Part shown: positions 22,637-32,763 of the stretch, piece by piece
Numbering within the stretch: position 1 is the first letter of the stretch
Layout: every line of letters begins with the position of its first letter
Assembly (NCBI GenBank): GCA_029532625.1
Contig: JARFXM010000003.1
Span: 2,108,001 to 2,172,000, forward strand
Direction of reading: 5' to 3'
Length of the DNA stretch: 64,000 nt
DNA from: Lomentospora prolificans
Taxonomy: Eukaryota > Ascomycota > Sordariomycetes > Microascales > Microascaceae
Made by a program: the position numbers and the translations under genes
Notes under the pieces: model-generated
The model's input: the letters and a program-made list of their open reading frames with translations, nothing else
What the model was told of the DNA's origin: nothing
The model's database searches: none

Positions 22637-24691
22637 ATGCCTCCCACTGCGGGCCCCGTCACTCCACCTTACGACGACTACGGTCGTCGCCGGAGTTCGT
22701 CTGTCCTTCCATTAGATCACTCTGAAGCTGTAGTCCTGAAGAAGGCGGACGAATCGAGGCCTCCCGTTATCCTCTCCCCCCCCCAACTCCTAAGGCCTCT
22801 CGGCGTAACAACAATGTGGCGCGATTATCCCAACGCCTGCGCAGCAACTCGGGTCTTTCTCTTCATGCTAATGAGGATGCTCTCCGCCGGTATACGGATT
22901 ACAACCCCGATGGATCCTCAAGATCGCCCTTGTTTACGCCGGTAAACTGGCAAGGAGGAAGCAATGGAGAAAAGGCATCTCGGAGGTTTGATAGGCGGAG
23001 TTTGCACATTGACTACGGGCCACCAGAGACGACTTTGCCTATCCCCGACTATTTTAGCCAAGAGGTGTTCCACATGGTGCTAAACAACCCTTCGGCCGCT
23101 CATCGATTGTTGAGGTATGCTCAGAGGAAAGGATGTGGTGAGAATATGGCCTATCTTATGAAGGTAAGCATATACGCAACGTTTAAGCTAGCACTTCTTT
23201 CGGTCTGGTGGGCTTTATACTTACGTAGCACCTCATCAGGTCCAAGAATACTCCGCATCTGTTGATCAACTTACAACCCTTCTCGCCACCATCTCCACTA
23301 ACTACACCATGCTTTCCGCTACTTCGCCTATTCACCTTCCTAGCACTCTCACCAAGTCTCTTAACGCCGACATCAAGCACGTAACTGGCTCCATACTTCC
23401 AGGCCTCGAGAACCTTTTCCTTGAGTCCAAGACGTGTATAGAGCAGCGCCTAGTCCGCGACGTGTATCCGTCTTTCGTGAAGCGGCAGCTCTGCCTCACT
23501 ACCACGCGTGCCCTCGTCTCGGAGCGATGTTTCCGCGAAACCGAGTTTCCAGGTCTTGGAAGTGCGTTTTGCATTACCGACGTCACGCTTGAGGGTTGCC
23601 CTATCGAGTTTGTATCTGACGATTTCCTCAAGCTGACGGGCAGGAGAAGGGAGCAGGTGATTCATCGGAATGGCATCTTCTTGCAGGGTCCGCTGACGGA
23701 TCTGGCGAGCGTGTTTAGAATTCGGGAGGTTTTGTCGAGAAACGAAGAGTGTGTCGAGCTCCTGATCAACCATTTGGATGACGGCACTCCATTTTGGAAC
23801 CTTGTTTATATTTGCCCTATTCCTGGTGCCGGGGGAAAGGTGCGATATTACCTCCATGGCTATATCAACGTATCCAATTGCTTGCGCAACTCGGAGGACG
23901 TTGTCCGGATCATAAATTCCGGCCCTCTGCCGTCCGATACATCTTCCGAAAGTTCCCCTGAGCGAAAGGAGCGCTCCAGCTACCGCGACAGTGTCTCCCA
24001 GGAGTCTACAGACTATTACGATGGGTCGCAAGGCAGGGATGACAGCATTTCGAGGAGCAAGTCCTCTCGCAAAACTTTCTTCCGCTCCTTCCGTAAATCC
24101 CCCGAGTCCTCTTATCCCCAAGCTCAGGCGATACAACGACCGGACACGGCGATTTCGACCATGGCAGCAAGTGGCACTGGGAATCAGATGGAGGGCAGTT
24201 TATCTCGTTTGACGGAGGATTACGTTTCCGAGGTGCCTCGAGAGCTTCCGTCGACGCCGTACTGCCGATTCATGCTTTTAAAGCACACACCCGGGTTCAA
24301 GGCGCCGAAGCTGGCAATTACGTTTGCTACCCAGCCGGCACTCGATCTACTCAATCTCGGGCTGGCGGCCGATGCTATTAACAACAAGGACGTCTTCACA
24401 GTTTTGGCCGAGCAGGCGAACTGCCCGTCTATTAATAAATCGTTCAGACAATCGGTTCGCGAAACGGTTCTTGTTGAGAGACGACAGGCCGTGGCGGAAA
24501 TTATGGTCTCGGCGCCAACGACGTCACGGAAGGGGAGCCTTATGACTATAGGATGGGGGAACGAGGAACAAGGAAGGTCAAGAACCATTGGAAACAAGAT
24601 GATGCTCATCCAGAGCTTCTGGACGCCGCTGAATGACGGGGAGGGCAGGCCCGCTTGGGTCATGCTAGTTTTGATTCCAACATCTACATGA
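22637..24691 (+). CDS. RGS-LOV signalling protein, LOV cysteine missing, apparent frameshift
   Basis: Fungal RGS-LOV protein, the architecture of Botrytis BcLOV4: an RGS-type helical domain, then a LOV photoreceptor domain, then a C-terminal domain of unknown function. Exons are 22637-23163 and 23240-24691 (GTAAGC donor, CATCAG acceptor). A nine-C run at 22776-22784 puts the first 47 codons one base out of frame with the rest. One more C would give a continuous protein of 659 residues through SPPPTPKASRR. The LOV core is clear: FCITDVTLEGCPIEFVSDDF, FLQGPLTD, RIREVL and DGTPFWNL. The motif normally GRNCRFLQ reads HRNGIFLQ, so the flavin-adduct cysteine is glycine (codon 23672-23674, about residue 321). 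The conserved LOV Asn and Gln remain. It could be a non-photochemical flavin sensor, or a decaying gene if the frameshift is real. Confidence 0.85.
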
Positions 24692-26382
24692 GGATCGGAT
24701 TTAAGGGGATATATGGCACATAAGTGTTGGGGAAGGCAATCTCCTTTGGAAGAATTAGATATATGTACGGAGTGAGGCGGAGTTTGATATTGTACTACCA
24801 CGACAGGCATTCCTCTTCCCTTTGTCACGACGCGGAAATTTGATACCACGAAAGTTCTATACCTATACCAATAGCCATGATATTAGTGTACACACTGGCT
24901 GGACCTAGTGTCCCGTTCTCTCCTCCATTCTCTCCGCACATTTAACCACAATGAATTTGATCCCCGTGTAGTCGGATGCCTGATTAGGAGGGAACGTCGC
25001 TTAGGAAGCAACGCATCATTTTGAAAAAGTAGGATTGGTTCAATAGTGAGTTGCAGCTTGAACGGGGTATTCGAGACAGCTATCAAAGTTATCGAATCGA
25101 GTATGAAGCTGGCTACTCCCCTCATCATGAGGAAGATGTATGCTTTTGGACCTCTATTCTTAGTATCTGTCTGCGAAGTCCTAGTTGCATGGTGCCCACT
25201 TAGCCCATTGAACTTGCATCGCGGGTTCCAACTGTATCTAGAAGTGAAAAAGAACATCTCTTTGGTTCTGACGAGGCAGGGGCGGCAAAGACATCTCATG
25301 CAAGCGTGTGGAGTGTGTCCGGGTAGGTGCCGAGCCGTCTTTGAAGAAACACTAGGAGGTAGGGTGTGGGAAGGGACGTGAAAAAAGGTATCCCATGGGC
25401 TGGACATCTCGTGAAATGTTAGAGACGCCGCCGCACATACTAATGGCAGGAAGGATGTAGGGAGAAGGTGCATGAAGAATGGCAGGGTCGGGATCAGCGT
25501 CAACAGGAAAGAGATGCCGTAGCGGCCCAAGTTGCAGAAGTTCCATGATTGGGGGTGCAATATAACTAGGCTCCCCCGCCTTCCCCCCACCCGCCTGGGT
25601 AGAAGGGCTCCGAGTCTAGAGGGCATCAATTTCATTGTCCTTGATCCGCTCCCCCGTGGCCGACGTTGACTGGAGTAGGGAAGGCGTTGAAAAGCAAATG
25701 TTCCGGTCTTGGTTAGCTCGCGCTGCCCTTTCTGCGGCATATGACATATCTTTATTGATAGGGACGGCAGTGCCTGGAGAACTTGCTCCGGGAAACCCTT
25801 GGGTTTCGAACCCGAATTATACATATCAGGCCGGCATGCTGCAGGACGCAAGTGTGTCTAGAGGGTAGTTGAATGAGCAATAGAACTCGTGCGAATGAGG
25901 CTTGAAAAGGCCACAAGGGTGAAATGATAGGTCGTCTATATTCAAAATGATTTTTAAGAAGTCAACAGCTCTTTCTAACCACTAGATCTTCCTACAGCCA
26001 AGAATGGCGCCCCGGTTGAGTGCCGGCAGCGGCAGAATCGCGGAAGTTGATGTGGAGCAGAGCGTTCCGGAGCCGAGACGGACACCGGCTCCATGGCCGG
26101 AGCCAGAAAGAATCGCAAGCACTGGACTAGCCCTGGATAAGAGGAAACGTGGCTCCGGATATCCACCGTGAATTAGTGAATTGATCCTTGGCTTTACCTT
26201 CACCTTCGCTGCTCTTTTTTTTTTTTCTCTCTGTTTTTGTAATTCCTGTCGGTCATCTACGGGGTTTCTTTTGCTATTGGTTTTCTATTGGTTCTCAAAG
26301 TTACAAATCGAAGCGGGGGTTTTGCACGGGTACAAAAAAATACGAGCCTCTGTTCGCCTCGTTTTGAGATTCTTATCCGAGG
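24692..26382. other. Intergenic region with a long unassigned minus-strand frame
   Basis: A 969-nt stop-free frame runs on the minus strand from 25851 to 24883. It has one hydrophobic stretch but few acidic residues and no recognisable family, so it was not called as a gene. A TC-rich stretch at about 26215-26250 resembles a fungal promoter for the small gene that follows. Confidence 0.45.
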
Positions 26383-27281
26383 ATGCCAACGTTGTTCTCT
26401 CCTCACGGTCGGATGAGCCTCAATACTTTTATCGAAAAGCTGCGCAAGACTGCGCATGTTGTCCCCGCGGAGGTATATATATTTAGGGCCCACTCGAGTG
26501 CTCCTCGGCATGCTCCCATGTCTTGGTATATCACGCCTCGCCAAGCTTCAAAGAAGGAGGACGGTATCCCAGACTAATTTGAAAGAGAAGAGCGAGGCCC
26601 GTCCTAGCCGTATGTAGAGTTTTAGAATATAGATAGAATACAAAGCTGGGATGAGAGATTCTATGAGGAGTGATGTTGCTATGGTGTAACAGTACAGCAG
26701 GGAGACTGCATTCAAAACGTACCCCTGAGAAACCGTTGTGTGGAACATTAAGTGCCGTCTTTCTAAAGTAGTAGACCAATTTGATGCTACTCCGAGGAGC
26801 AGCAAGGATTGTTTTCCTTTAGGTGCACTCGCAATTCCTGATCAGAGCACGCTCGCAGACGCCCAACTTCGATCTGTAATTGCTCTTTGGAAAGACCATG
26901 ATCCTTCACGGGTACGTCGTTCTTGGTTAAAAGTCTCTCTAACAACTCTGGGTTTGACCAGTCGTATGATGCATCGGTCGGCTGGCTCAGAGAGTTCTGG
27001 ACCGGGGTTGTCGACTGGCTGCCAGAGCCTGGTAAGTGACTCGCCAGCTTCTGGAGAATTCAGGGATGATGTGCCCTATTTGGCGGTCAATGTGACCCGA
27101 TTCTTGCCTTTGACCGGCTGACATCAAGTGATTCCTAGAGGTGAAAGCATCTGCCCCGGCCTGGCTGAAGCAGAGGCAGAGGCAGGTCACGGCTGTGGTG
27201 CCAGCCCTGATGGCTAATCCAATCAGGGCTGCTGCCGGGCCGACTCTGGAGCTTACCGACGGCTCAGGCCCAATCGGCTGA
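26383..27281 (+). CDS. Small four-exon gene, function unknown
   Basis: Predicted 160-residue protein that I do not recognise. Proposed exons are 26383-26563, 26823-26911, 26962-27031 and 27139-27281. The last two introns are convincing: 26912-26961 has GTACGT, a CTAAC branch and CAG; 27032-27138 has GTAAGT, CTGAC and TAG. Across them the frame stays open and yields a compositionally normal peptide (ALWKDHDPSRSYDASVGWLR, then FWTGVVDWLPEPEVKASAPA) ending at TGA 27279-27281. The first intron (258 nt, weak GTATCC donor, CCTTTAG acceptor) is less certain, as is the start; ATG 26413 is an alternative. No signal peptide or membrane segment is evident. It could also be a truncated remnant of a longer gene. 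Confidence 0.5.
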
Positions 27282-29207
27282 TATGTGAGCAATCTGCCAC
27301 CTGCCACATAAAGTACCTCTCTTACTATATTACTTTCGTAGATAGAGTGGTAATGTAGCTATTACTCTGCGGAATAACTAATGTTTAGCCGTGCTTACTC
27401 GTGCTCCCGACTTTGTAAGGCGGGAGAGTGTCAGGGTACATGCGTGTTACGCAACGGTATCTCCATTACCATTGTAATTATGGTGAGAAAAGGGTACTGT
27501 AATGGCTGCAGAAGGAGCGCCCGTGGCTATTTGCGGGGATATCAACACACGAATTGATTGGCTTCCGGAGTGCGGTGCGAGCTCCGATTGGGCGCGGAAG
27601 GCGGGGCACTGAGATCTGCTTAATTTCTGGAAGATGATTTGTGACTGACTGGTCAGCCTCTCCCAATGCATATGTCGTGGCCGATATCTGACACTCCTCG
27701 TACCCCTATTCAGGGATCACACTTGTTAGCCTACAACCAAAAAATACAAGTCTAATCCAATTTAGGAAGAAGTAGAGATACTTATTAAAACACTATATTT
27801 ACATATAAAAGAAGGTACTAGTACTCTTACTGTTAAGGTCAAGTACCAGTTACAGCCTTCTCACCATCAAGTGCAATAGATACCTAAGGAATCCAGTCGT
27901 CGTATGTTTTACTAGCAATATTGAGAGGACTTGAGGATCCGAACGCGAAGTCGTTCATCGTGAGTAAGCTGCTTCTTATAGGTCATTTGTGGTAGCTGCA
28001 GCTCAGTGTCATCGTCTATCAGGTTTAGGAGGAATCTAATAGTGTTTATCTGCCTTTGCTATAGGGCTAGGCCGGTAAAAATAGCCTTAATATCTATTAT
28101 GGCCGTCTATTGTTCTATCGTGGGTGACTATGATCTCGTAGAAGTCATCAGTGAAGAAGGCTTTAAAAGCCCGAGGCTGAGAAACGCGACATCTGTGGTT
28201 TGTTTTGGTAGAAGTATCTTACTATATAAAATAGTATGCGGGGTACCTTGCAGGGGCCCCCTGTAAGACAAGCTTGAAGTTTCGCGCTAACAAGTCTAAT
28301 CCCTCTGCAAGATATACTTTCTTGACTCCCTGTACCCTGCACGATATGCACCCCATGGGGCTATCCATGGATTCCACGTACGAGTACCAAGGGCTCGTCT
28401 CCACGTCAAGCCTTGGACCCAAGTAAGAGTACAAGTACTCGTAAAACACGACAGGCAATGCCAAAAACTCGTCTCTGCGTCAAGCTTTGACGATCGATCT
28501 GCTCCTGCAGTACTCGTACTTTTCGTACCCGCAACTAAGTGGCGACGGCCGCTAAAGGTTCAAGTTGGCACGCCCGGTTTTTGCTTGAGCTTGGCGAGCT
28601 CACTCTCACATACCGTACTACTCGTACTCGTACGCTACGCTACGTCTGCGCTCGCTACCGTAGTGTAGCATATATAAAAGGCCATGACGCCGGGCCGTGT
28701 GAACGGACGCGATGGCCCGTCCTTGATCCCGGGCCTCCAAGTCGAATGACTGCAGTGATCATCTCATCCGGCAGCCTAGTGTGCTCCTAGTGGCATGGCT
28801 GGGCGCTTTTCCTTTGCCTTGATCTTGGGCCGGGCTTAACTTGCAGTGGTACAAGGTCCCGTCCGTGCCCGCTCGCTCGAACCCCGGGCTTTGACGCAAA
28901 AAACGCATGGACATTGATGGACAGTATCCGAGCTACGCTACACTACGCTGCGAAGCGTCGCAACCGGGATGTTTGCAATTTGAGTACGAGTAGTAGATAA
29001 ACCCCAGCCAGGCCTGTTCCAGATGAATGCGACGTGGAGATGGATCGTCCCCTTCTCTACTCCCATCCGTTCCGTCCCTTCTGCTGGGTGCATTAGTTTA
29101 GTCTGACCTGACGGTTTCGTTGTTCCACGACAAGTCGGTTACTGTTCGATTTTTCAACGCAACACCACACACACATCGACGGACAGGACATCGAAACTCG
29201 TTCTCAA
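27282..29207. other. Intergenic: AT-rich repeat-like tract and promoter of the PTH11-like gene
   Basis: About 27720-28260 is AT-rich and full of stops on both strands, and may be a decayed transposable element. From about 28370 to 29000 short TACTCGTAC/GTACGAGTA and CTACGCTAC motifs recur. The rest is the promoter and leader of the downstream PTH11-like gene. No intact gene was recognised. Confidence 0.45.
28671..28680 (+). promoter_or_regulatory. TATA-box-like element
   Basis: TATATAAAAG is a strong TATA match on the plus strand. It is about 530 bp upstream of the PTH11-like start codon, which would imply a long leader or a leader intron, so the assignment is tentative. Confidence 0.35.
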
Positions 29208-30540
29208 ATGGCTGGCGAAGAAGGCGGCTTCCCTGCCGGGCCTCCCCCGGAGTCCCTTCCCGGCTTCCACGATGACCGGTCCGGGCTGGCCATCTTCTGC
29301 GTCGTCTTCTGCCTCACAGTTGTCACCATGGTGACGGGTATGCGTATTTGGACGAGGAAGGTCATCATCGACAAGCTGGGCATGGATGACTGGGCAGCTA
29401 TGATCACACTAGTGATCATCTGGGTCGAGGGCATTGCCATTGCACAGAGTACGTTACGTTTCCAAACCATGCATCATTGAGACTTGAAGCTGTGACTGAC
29501 GGATTATCACTTCATCAGCGACCAGGTACGGTCTCGGAAAGCACATCTGGGCTATTCAACCCCCTACTTTGCTTATGGAGTATTGGAAGGTATTGTTGCG
29601 CCTTCCTTTCCGCATTTCGCATCAACTAGACTGACTTTCGTCTCGCGTTAGTGGTTCTGGATCACGCTGGTGTTCTACGCTGCCGGCCTCTTCGGAGCCA
29701 AAATGACCTTACTCCTCCAATACTACCGCATCCTGGCCGTCCACCGAATGCGCATCGTCTACATCGCCGCCCTCGTCGTCATCGGCTGCTGGGCTTTCGC
29801 ACAGGTTCTGATCATGCTGCTCATCTGCCGCCCCATCCAGGGACTCTGGGACAAGACGGTAGAAGCAGAGTGCATGCCCAACGCGCCGCAAATCTACGTC
29901 AATGCCGCGGGCAACATCATTACCGATATTGCCATCTTCTTGCTGCCAATGCCGACTATCAAGCATCTGAATCTGAAGAAATCGCAAAAGATTATGCTTT
30001 TCGGCATCTTCTCGCTGGGATTCTTGTAAGTGAAGCGAACCGAAACCCTGCGATGCATCCCTGATGCTTGATTGATACGTTGCTAATCTGGAGTTTTTTT
30101 TCCTTTTCCCTAGCACCGTTGCCATTTCCGTTATCCGCATCAAGTTCCTCAACATCGGGAACTCCGAGGGGGGCGATGTCACCTGGCAACACGTCGAGTC
30201 ATCCGGCTGGTCCCTGGGCGAGCTCGCTTCCGCCCTGACCTGCGCCAGTCTGCCCACGCTACGGCCCTTCATCTCGAAGTACTTCCCGCAGTTCGGCATG
30301 ACGTACTCGCACCCCGGCACAAAGCCGGGCTACCACCAGTCCGGCAGCCCGGTCGGCGGCTGCGGTCGAGATCCGGAGTCGATGGCGACGTCGAGGAACC
30401 TCAACTCCAAGAAGAGCAATGCCATAGGGAGCGGCGATTCCTCCGTCGACATCATGGAGCATGAACTTGATCCCTTCGGGTCCAAGCCCAGCAGCACGCA
30501 TGAGAATAACCACAACACGTATGACCATAACTGGAAGTAG
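29208..30540 (+). CDS. PTH11-like/fungal rhodopsin-domain seven-helix membrane protein
   Basis: Integral membrane protein of 370 residues from the large fungal family that includes Magnaporthe PTH11-like receptors and the SAT4-type rhodopsin domain. Exons are 29208-29448, 29519-29589, 29652-30025 and 30114-30540, with frame maintained by GTACGT, GTATTG and GTAAGT donors. Seven hydrophobic helices can be traced, beginning AIFCVVFCLTVVTMVTGM. Family hallmarks follow: GMDDWAAMI, TRYGLGKHIW, the CRPIQGLWD loop and the helix IITDIAIFLLPMP. No CFEM domain precedes the helices. The cytoplasmic tail is Ser/Asn/His-rich. Members are proposed surface sensors coupled to G proteins; the ligand is unknown. 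Degenerate pieces of a different member lie 1.3 kb downstream. Confidence 0.92.
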
Positions 30541-31125
30541 TCGGGTCGAAAAAGTGAAGCCCCGACTTTCAGAAACACATGGGGGAGGGGTTACTTGGCA
30601 GGTTTTTTTGTTCGTGCGTGAATCGCGTTGGCGAGGACTCCTCCTGTTTCATATCGAGCTTGGATTCGAGTTTGACTGGGAATTATTGCGAGCGGAGTCT
30701 GGTTCAAAACCCGACGAATGGTATTCGCAGAGGGTAGTTTTTTCCCCTTCTCTATGGATCATGTATGTACGATTTACAACTCTCTCGGGTCGTCACTGTT
30801 GGCCTTTGAAATGTTCTGCCTCGGATTAATACTGCTTCGTCCTTAACTGTGCTTGCTTCGCTGATGGCCACAGCCTTCAAAGTTGTCCCCTGAATAAAGG
30901 AGCTAATGCATCCATCTCAATTAACTCTGGCAAATAGTTAGTTGTGAGACAGCAATTGGTCGGAACTAATGCTATTCATCATATCATAAAACTCAGCGTC
31001 TGATGAGGCCACCCAAGAACTGGACAGCTCCTGGGAATACCCGACTGTTCCGATGGAGCTTATAAGTCAATCTTTCGCCCGCCCCCGTTGCAACTCTTGA
31101 TCTACACTGACTCTCGGGGGTTCCC
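30541..31125. other. Intergenic, 3' flank of the PTH11-like gene
   Basis: Downstream of the stop codon lies the probable 3' untranslated region, then spacer up to the stop codon of the permease fragment on the opposite strand. No other features were seen. Confidence 0.5.
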
Positions 31126-31410
31126 TCAGTGAGCGAACCTAAAGTCCAGCCTCTTCATCCCCTCGTCGGTCGTATGCAGCAGGTAGTCCTCCTGCTCCTC
31201 CTTCGACAGGGCGCTCCACTTACGCTCCCGGGTCCTATTCCGCCAGATATAAAAGGCCTTAACAAGGTAGAACAGCAGGACGTTCCAGCAGCAGATGCCC
31301 AGCAGGATGCTATTCCCGCGGCGGTACAGCGGCTTATCGTCCTCGCGGTAGATATTAGACGCGATAATATTGCCCGACTACACCGTCATGTTGTACAGTG
31401 CCGCGCTGAA
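31126..31410 (-). pseudogene. C-terminal fragment of an MFS allantoate/anion-type permease
   Basis: Reads, from about 31410 down to TGA 31126-31128, as the end of a Dal5/Tna1-type major facilitator transporter. The typical motifs are SAALYNMTV, NIYREDDKPLYRRGN, the last membrane helix WNVLLFYLVKAFYIW and the terminus TTDEGMKRLDFRFAH. A TAG at 31378-31380 interrupts the frame where the family usually has Gln (CAG to TAG). Only about the last 90 residues are present. The upstream side runs directly into dipeptidyl-peptidase sequence, so this is a broken, non-functional piece. Homology is read from memory of the family signature, not from an alignment. Confidence 0.8.
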
Positions 31411-31888
31411 CGACGATGTACCCGAGCGACGACGCCACGTACGCCTAGTAGTCGACGGCGAACTTCTTACTAACCCTACTACGACCCTAGGCCCGAGTAT
31501 TAGTAGAACAGCACAGGGTACTTCTATAGGTCGAACCCGGGCAACAGCCTCTCGACGTAGTTAAGCTCGACGATATTATCGCCGTCGCCGTCACCGTCCA
31601 CCCTGAGCGTCCCGTACCGCAGCGTCGGCAGGTCGTGCTTCTCGACCATATACCGGAGCCATTCGTTCGTCTCTACCACATGCTCGTACGACCGCGGGTT
31701 GCCGGGCGTGCTGACCACCTTATACCACGGGATGTCCGGCCCCTAGTAGTTAAGCAGCGCATACCCGGCCCCGCTCGAGAACGACACGCCGTACACCGCC
31801 TCCTGGCCCACGTCCGTGACGGGGGCCATGCCGGTGCCGTTGAGCGCCACGCTGTACACGTGCCGCTGGATCGACGATTCCCTCGTCG
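31410..31888 (-). pseudogene. Internal fragment of dipeptidyl peptidase IV (dipeptidyl aminopeptidase)
   Basis: Encodes an internal piece of an S9B dipeptidyl peptidase (Ste13/DapB type), spanning the end of the propeller and the start of the hydrolase domain. Recognisable segments are ESSIQRHVYSV, AVYGVSFSSGAGYALL, IPWYKVVSTPGNPRSYEHV, NYVERLLPGFDL, KYPVLFY and YVASSLGYIVV. The catalytic serine region is absent. Stops lie at 31743-31745, 31524-31526 and 31500-31502, with more just beyond, at places where glutamine is expected. A single-base frameshift lies near 31465-31485. Both ends stop abruptly, one against the permease fragment and one against a receptor fragment on the opposite strand. 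Confidence 0.8.
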
Positions 31889-31891
31889 ACA

Positions 31892-32763
31892 CACGCCTTC
31901 GCCATCACTCTCCTGCGCCTCACAACCGGGTGGACCAAGAAGTTCGTCTGGTTCATCATTGTGTCCATGAACATCCTCATGGGCATCTCCGTTATGTCCT
32001 TTTGGATCCAGTGCAGGCCGTTGCCGCTTTCGTGGACGCCCAGCCTGAGGCAGACGGTGCAGGGGACTTGCTGGAGTCATGATGTTCTCGCAGGCGCAAC
32101 ATGTCCAGCGGAGGTAAGCTCGACACTTTGAAACAAGCATGATCTTGTGAATAGGCCCCCGCTCCCTCCCATGTCCTCATTCATATCCCTTTTTGCTTCC
32201 TGCTTCCTGTTTTCTGCTTTCTATTCTTCTATTTCGAGAGCGAGGGGCACATCCGTGAATTTGTGATAATGGCTGGAAATAAGAGAGTGGACTAACTGGG
32301 TACCGCTGTAGCGTATTCCGCTGCTATGGATTTTATCCTTGCTATACTGCCGTGGAAGCTCCTGTACGGGCTGCAGATTAAGGAAAAGATTGGTATTGCC
32401 ATTGCCATGAGCATGGGTTTCATGTAAGTGGATGGCCCATAGGACTTGGTCTCAACGCTCCGTTTCCTTCTACGCACTCTCCCCATTCTATTCTCTTTTT
32501 TCTTCCTCCTTCCCGCTAACTGATGTGTCTTTCTTTATTGTCAAGACCGTGAAACTTCCTACGCTTTCTTCCCCCGACATATGTAAGTACACACACCCCC
32601 ATCGATTCCAAGCCGCCCCCCTCCCCGCCTCCCCAAAGAGCACATGTTTTCTTTTGCGTCGGCGCATTTATTATTCATCTTTACTTTTTTTTCTCCTCTG
32701 CTCTGACGCATAATAGATGACGGCGCGGAGCTCGTCATCTGGGACCACCACTTTGGACGTTAG
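31892..32763 (+). pseudogene. Truncated PTH11-like/rhodopsin-domain receptor fragment
   Basis: A second PTH11-like protein, lacking its first helices and its C terminus. Coding pieces read AFAITLLRLTTGWTKKFVWF through GTCW (31892-32113), AYSAAMDFILAILPWKLLYG through SMGFM (32312-32423), TVKLPTLSSPDIY (32546-32582) and DGAELVIWDHH (32717-32763, then TAG). Intron borders are intact (GTAAGC, GTAAGT and GTAAGT donors; TAG and AAG acceptors). Unlike its neighbours it shows no internal stops in these exons. It differs clearly from the intact receptor at 29.2-30.5 kb, so it is not a tandem copy. No start codon or final helices are present, so it is taken as a broken gene. Confidence 0.75.

Noticed and set aside
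22792..22945. Continuing the first frame of the RGS-LOV gene past the poly-C run as the real protein
   Set aside because: That frame loses family-like sequence and stops, while the shifted frame leads straight into the RGS domain.
25795..25825. GGGTTTCGAACCCG palindrome resembling a tRNA T arm
   Set aside because: No A box or acceptor stem at the proper distance; probably a chance palindrome.
29208..32763. Tandem duplication of the PTH11-like gene
   Set aside because: The fragment at 31892-32763 differs in sequence and intron layout from the intact gene, so it comes from another subfamily member.
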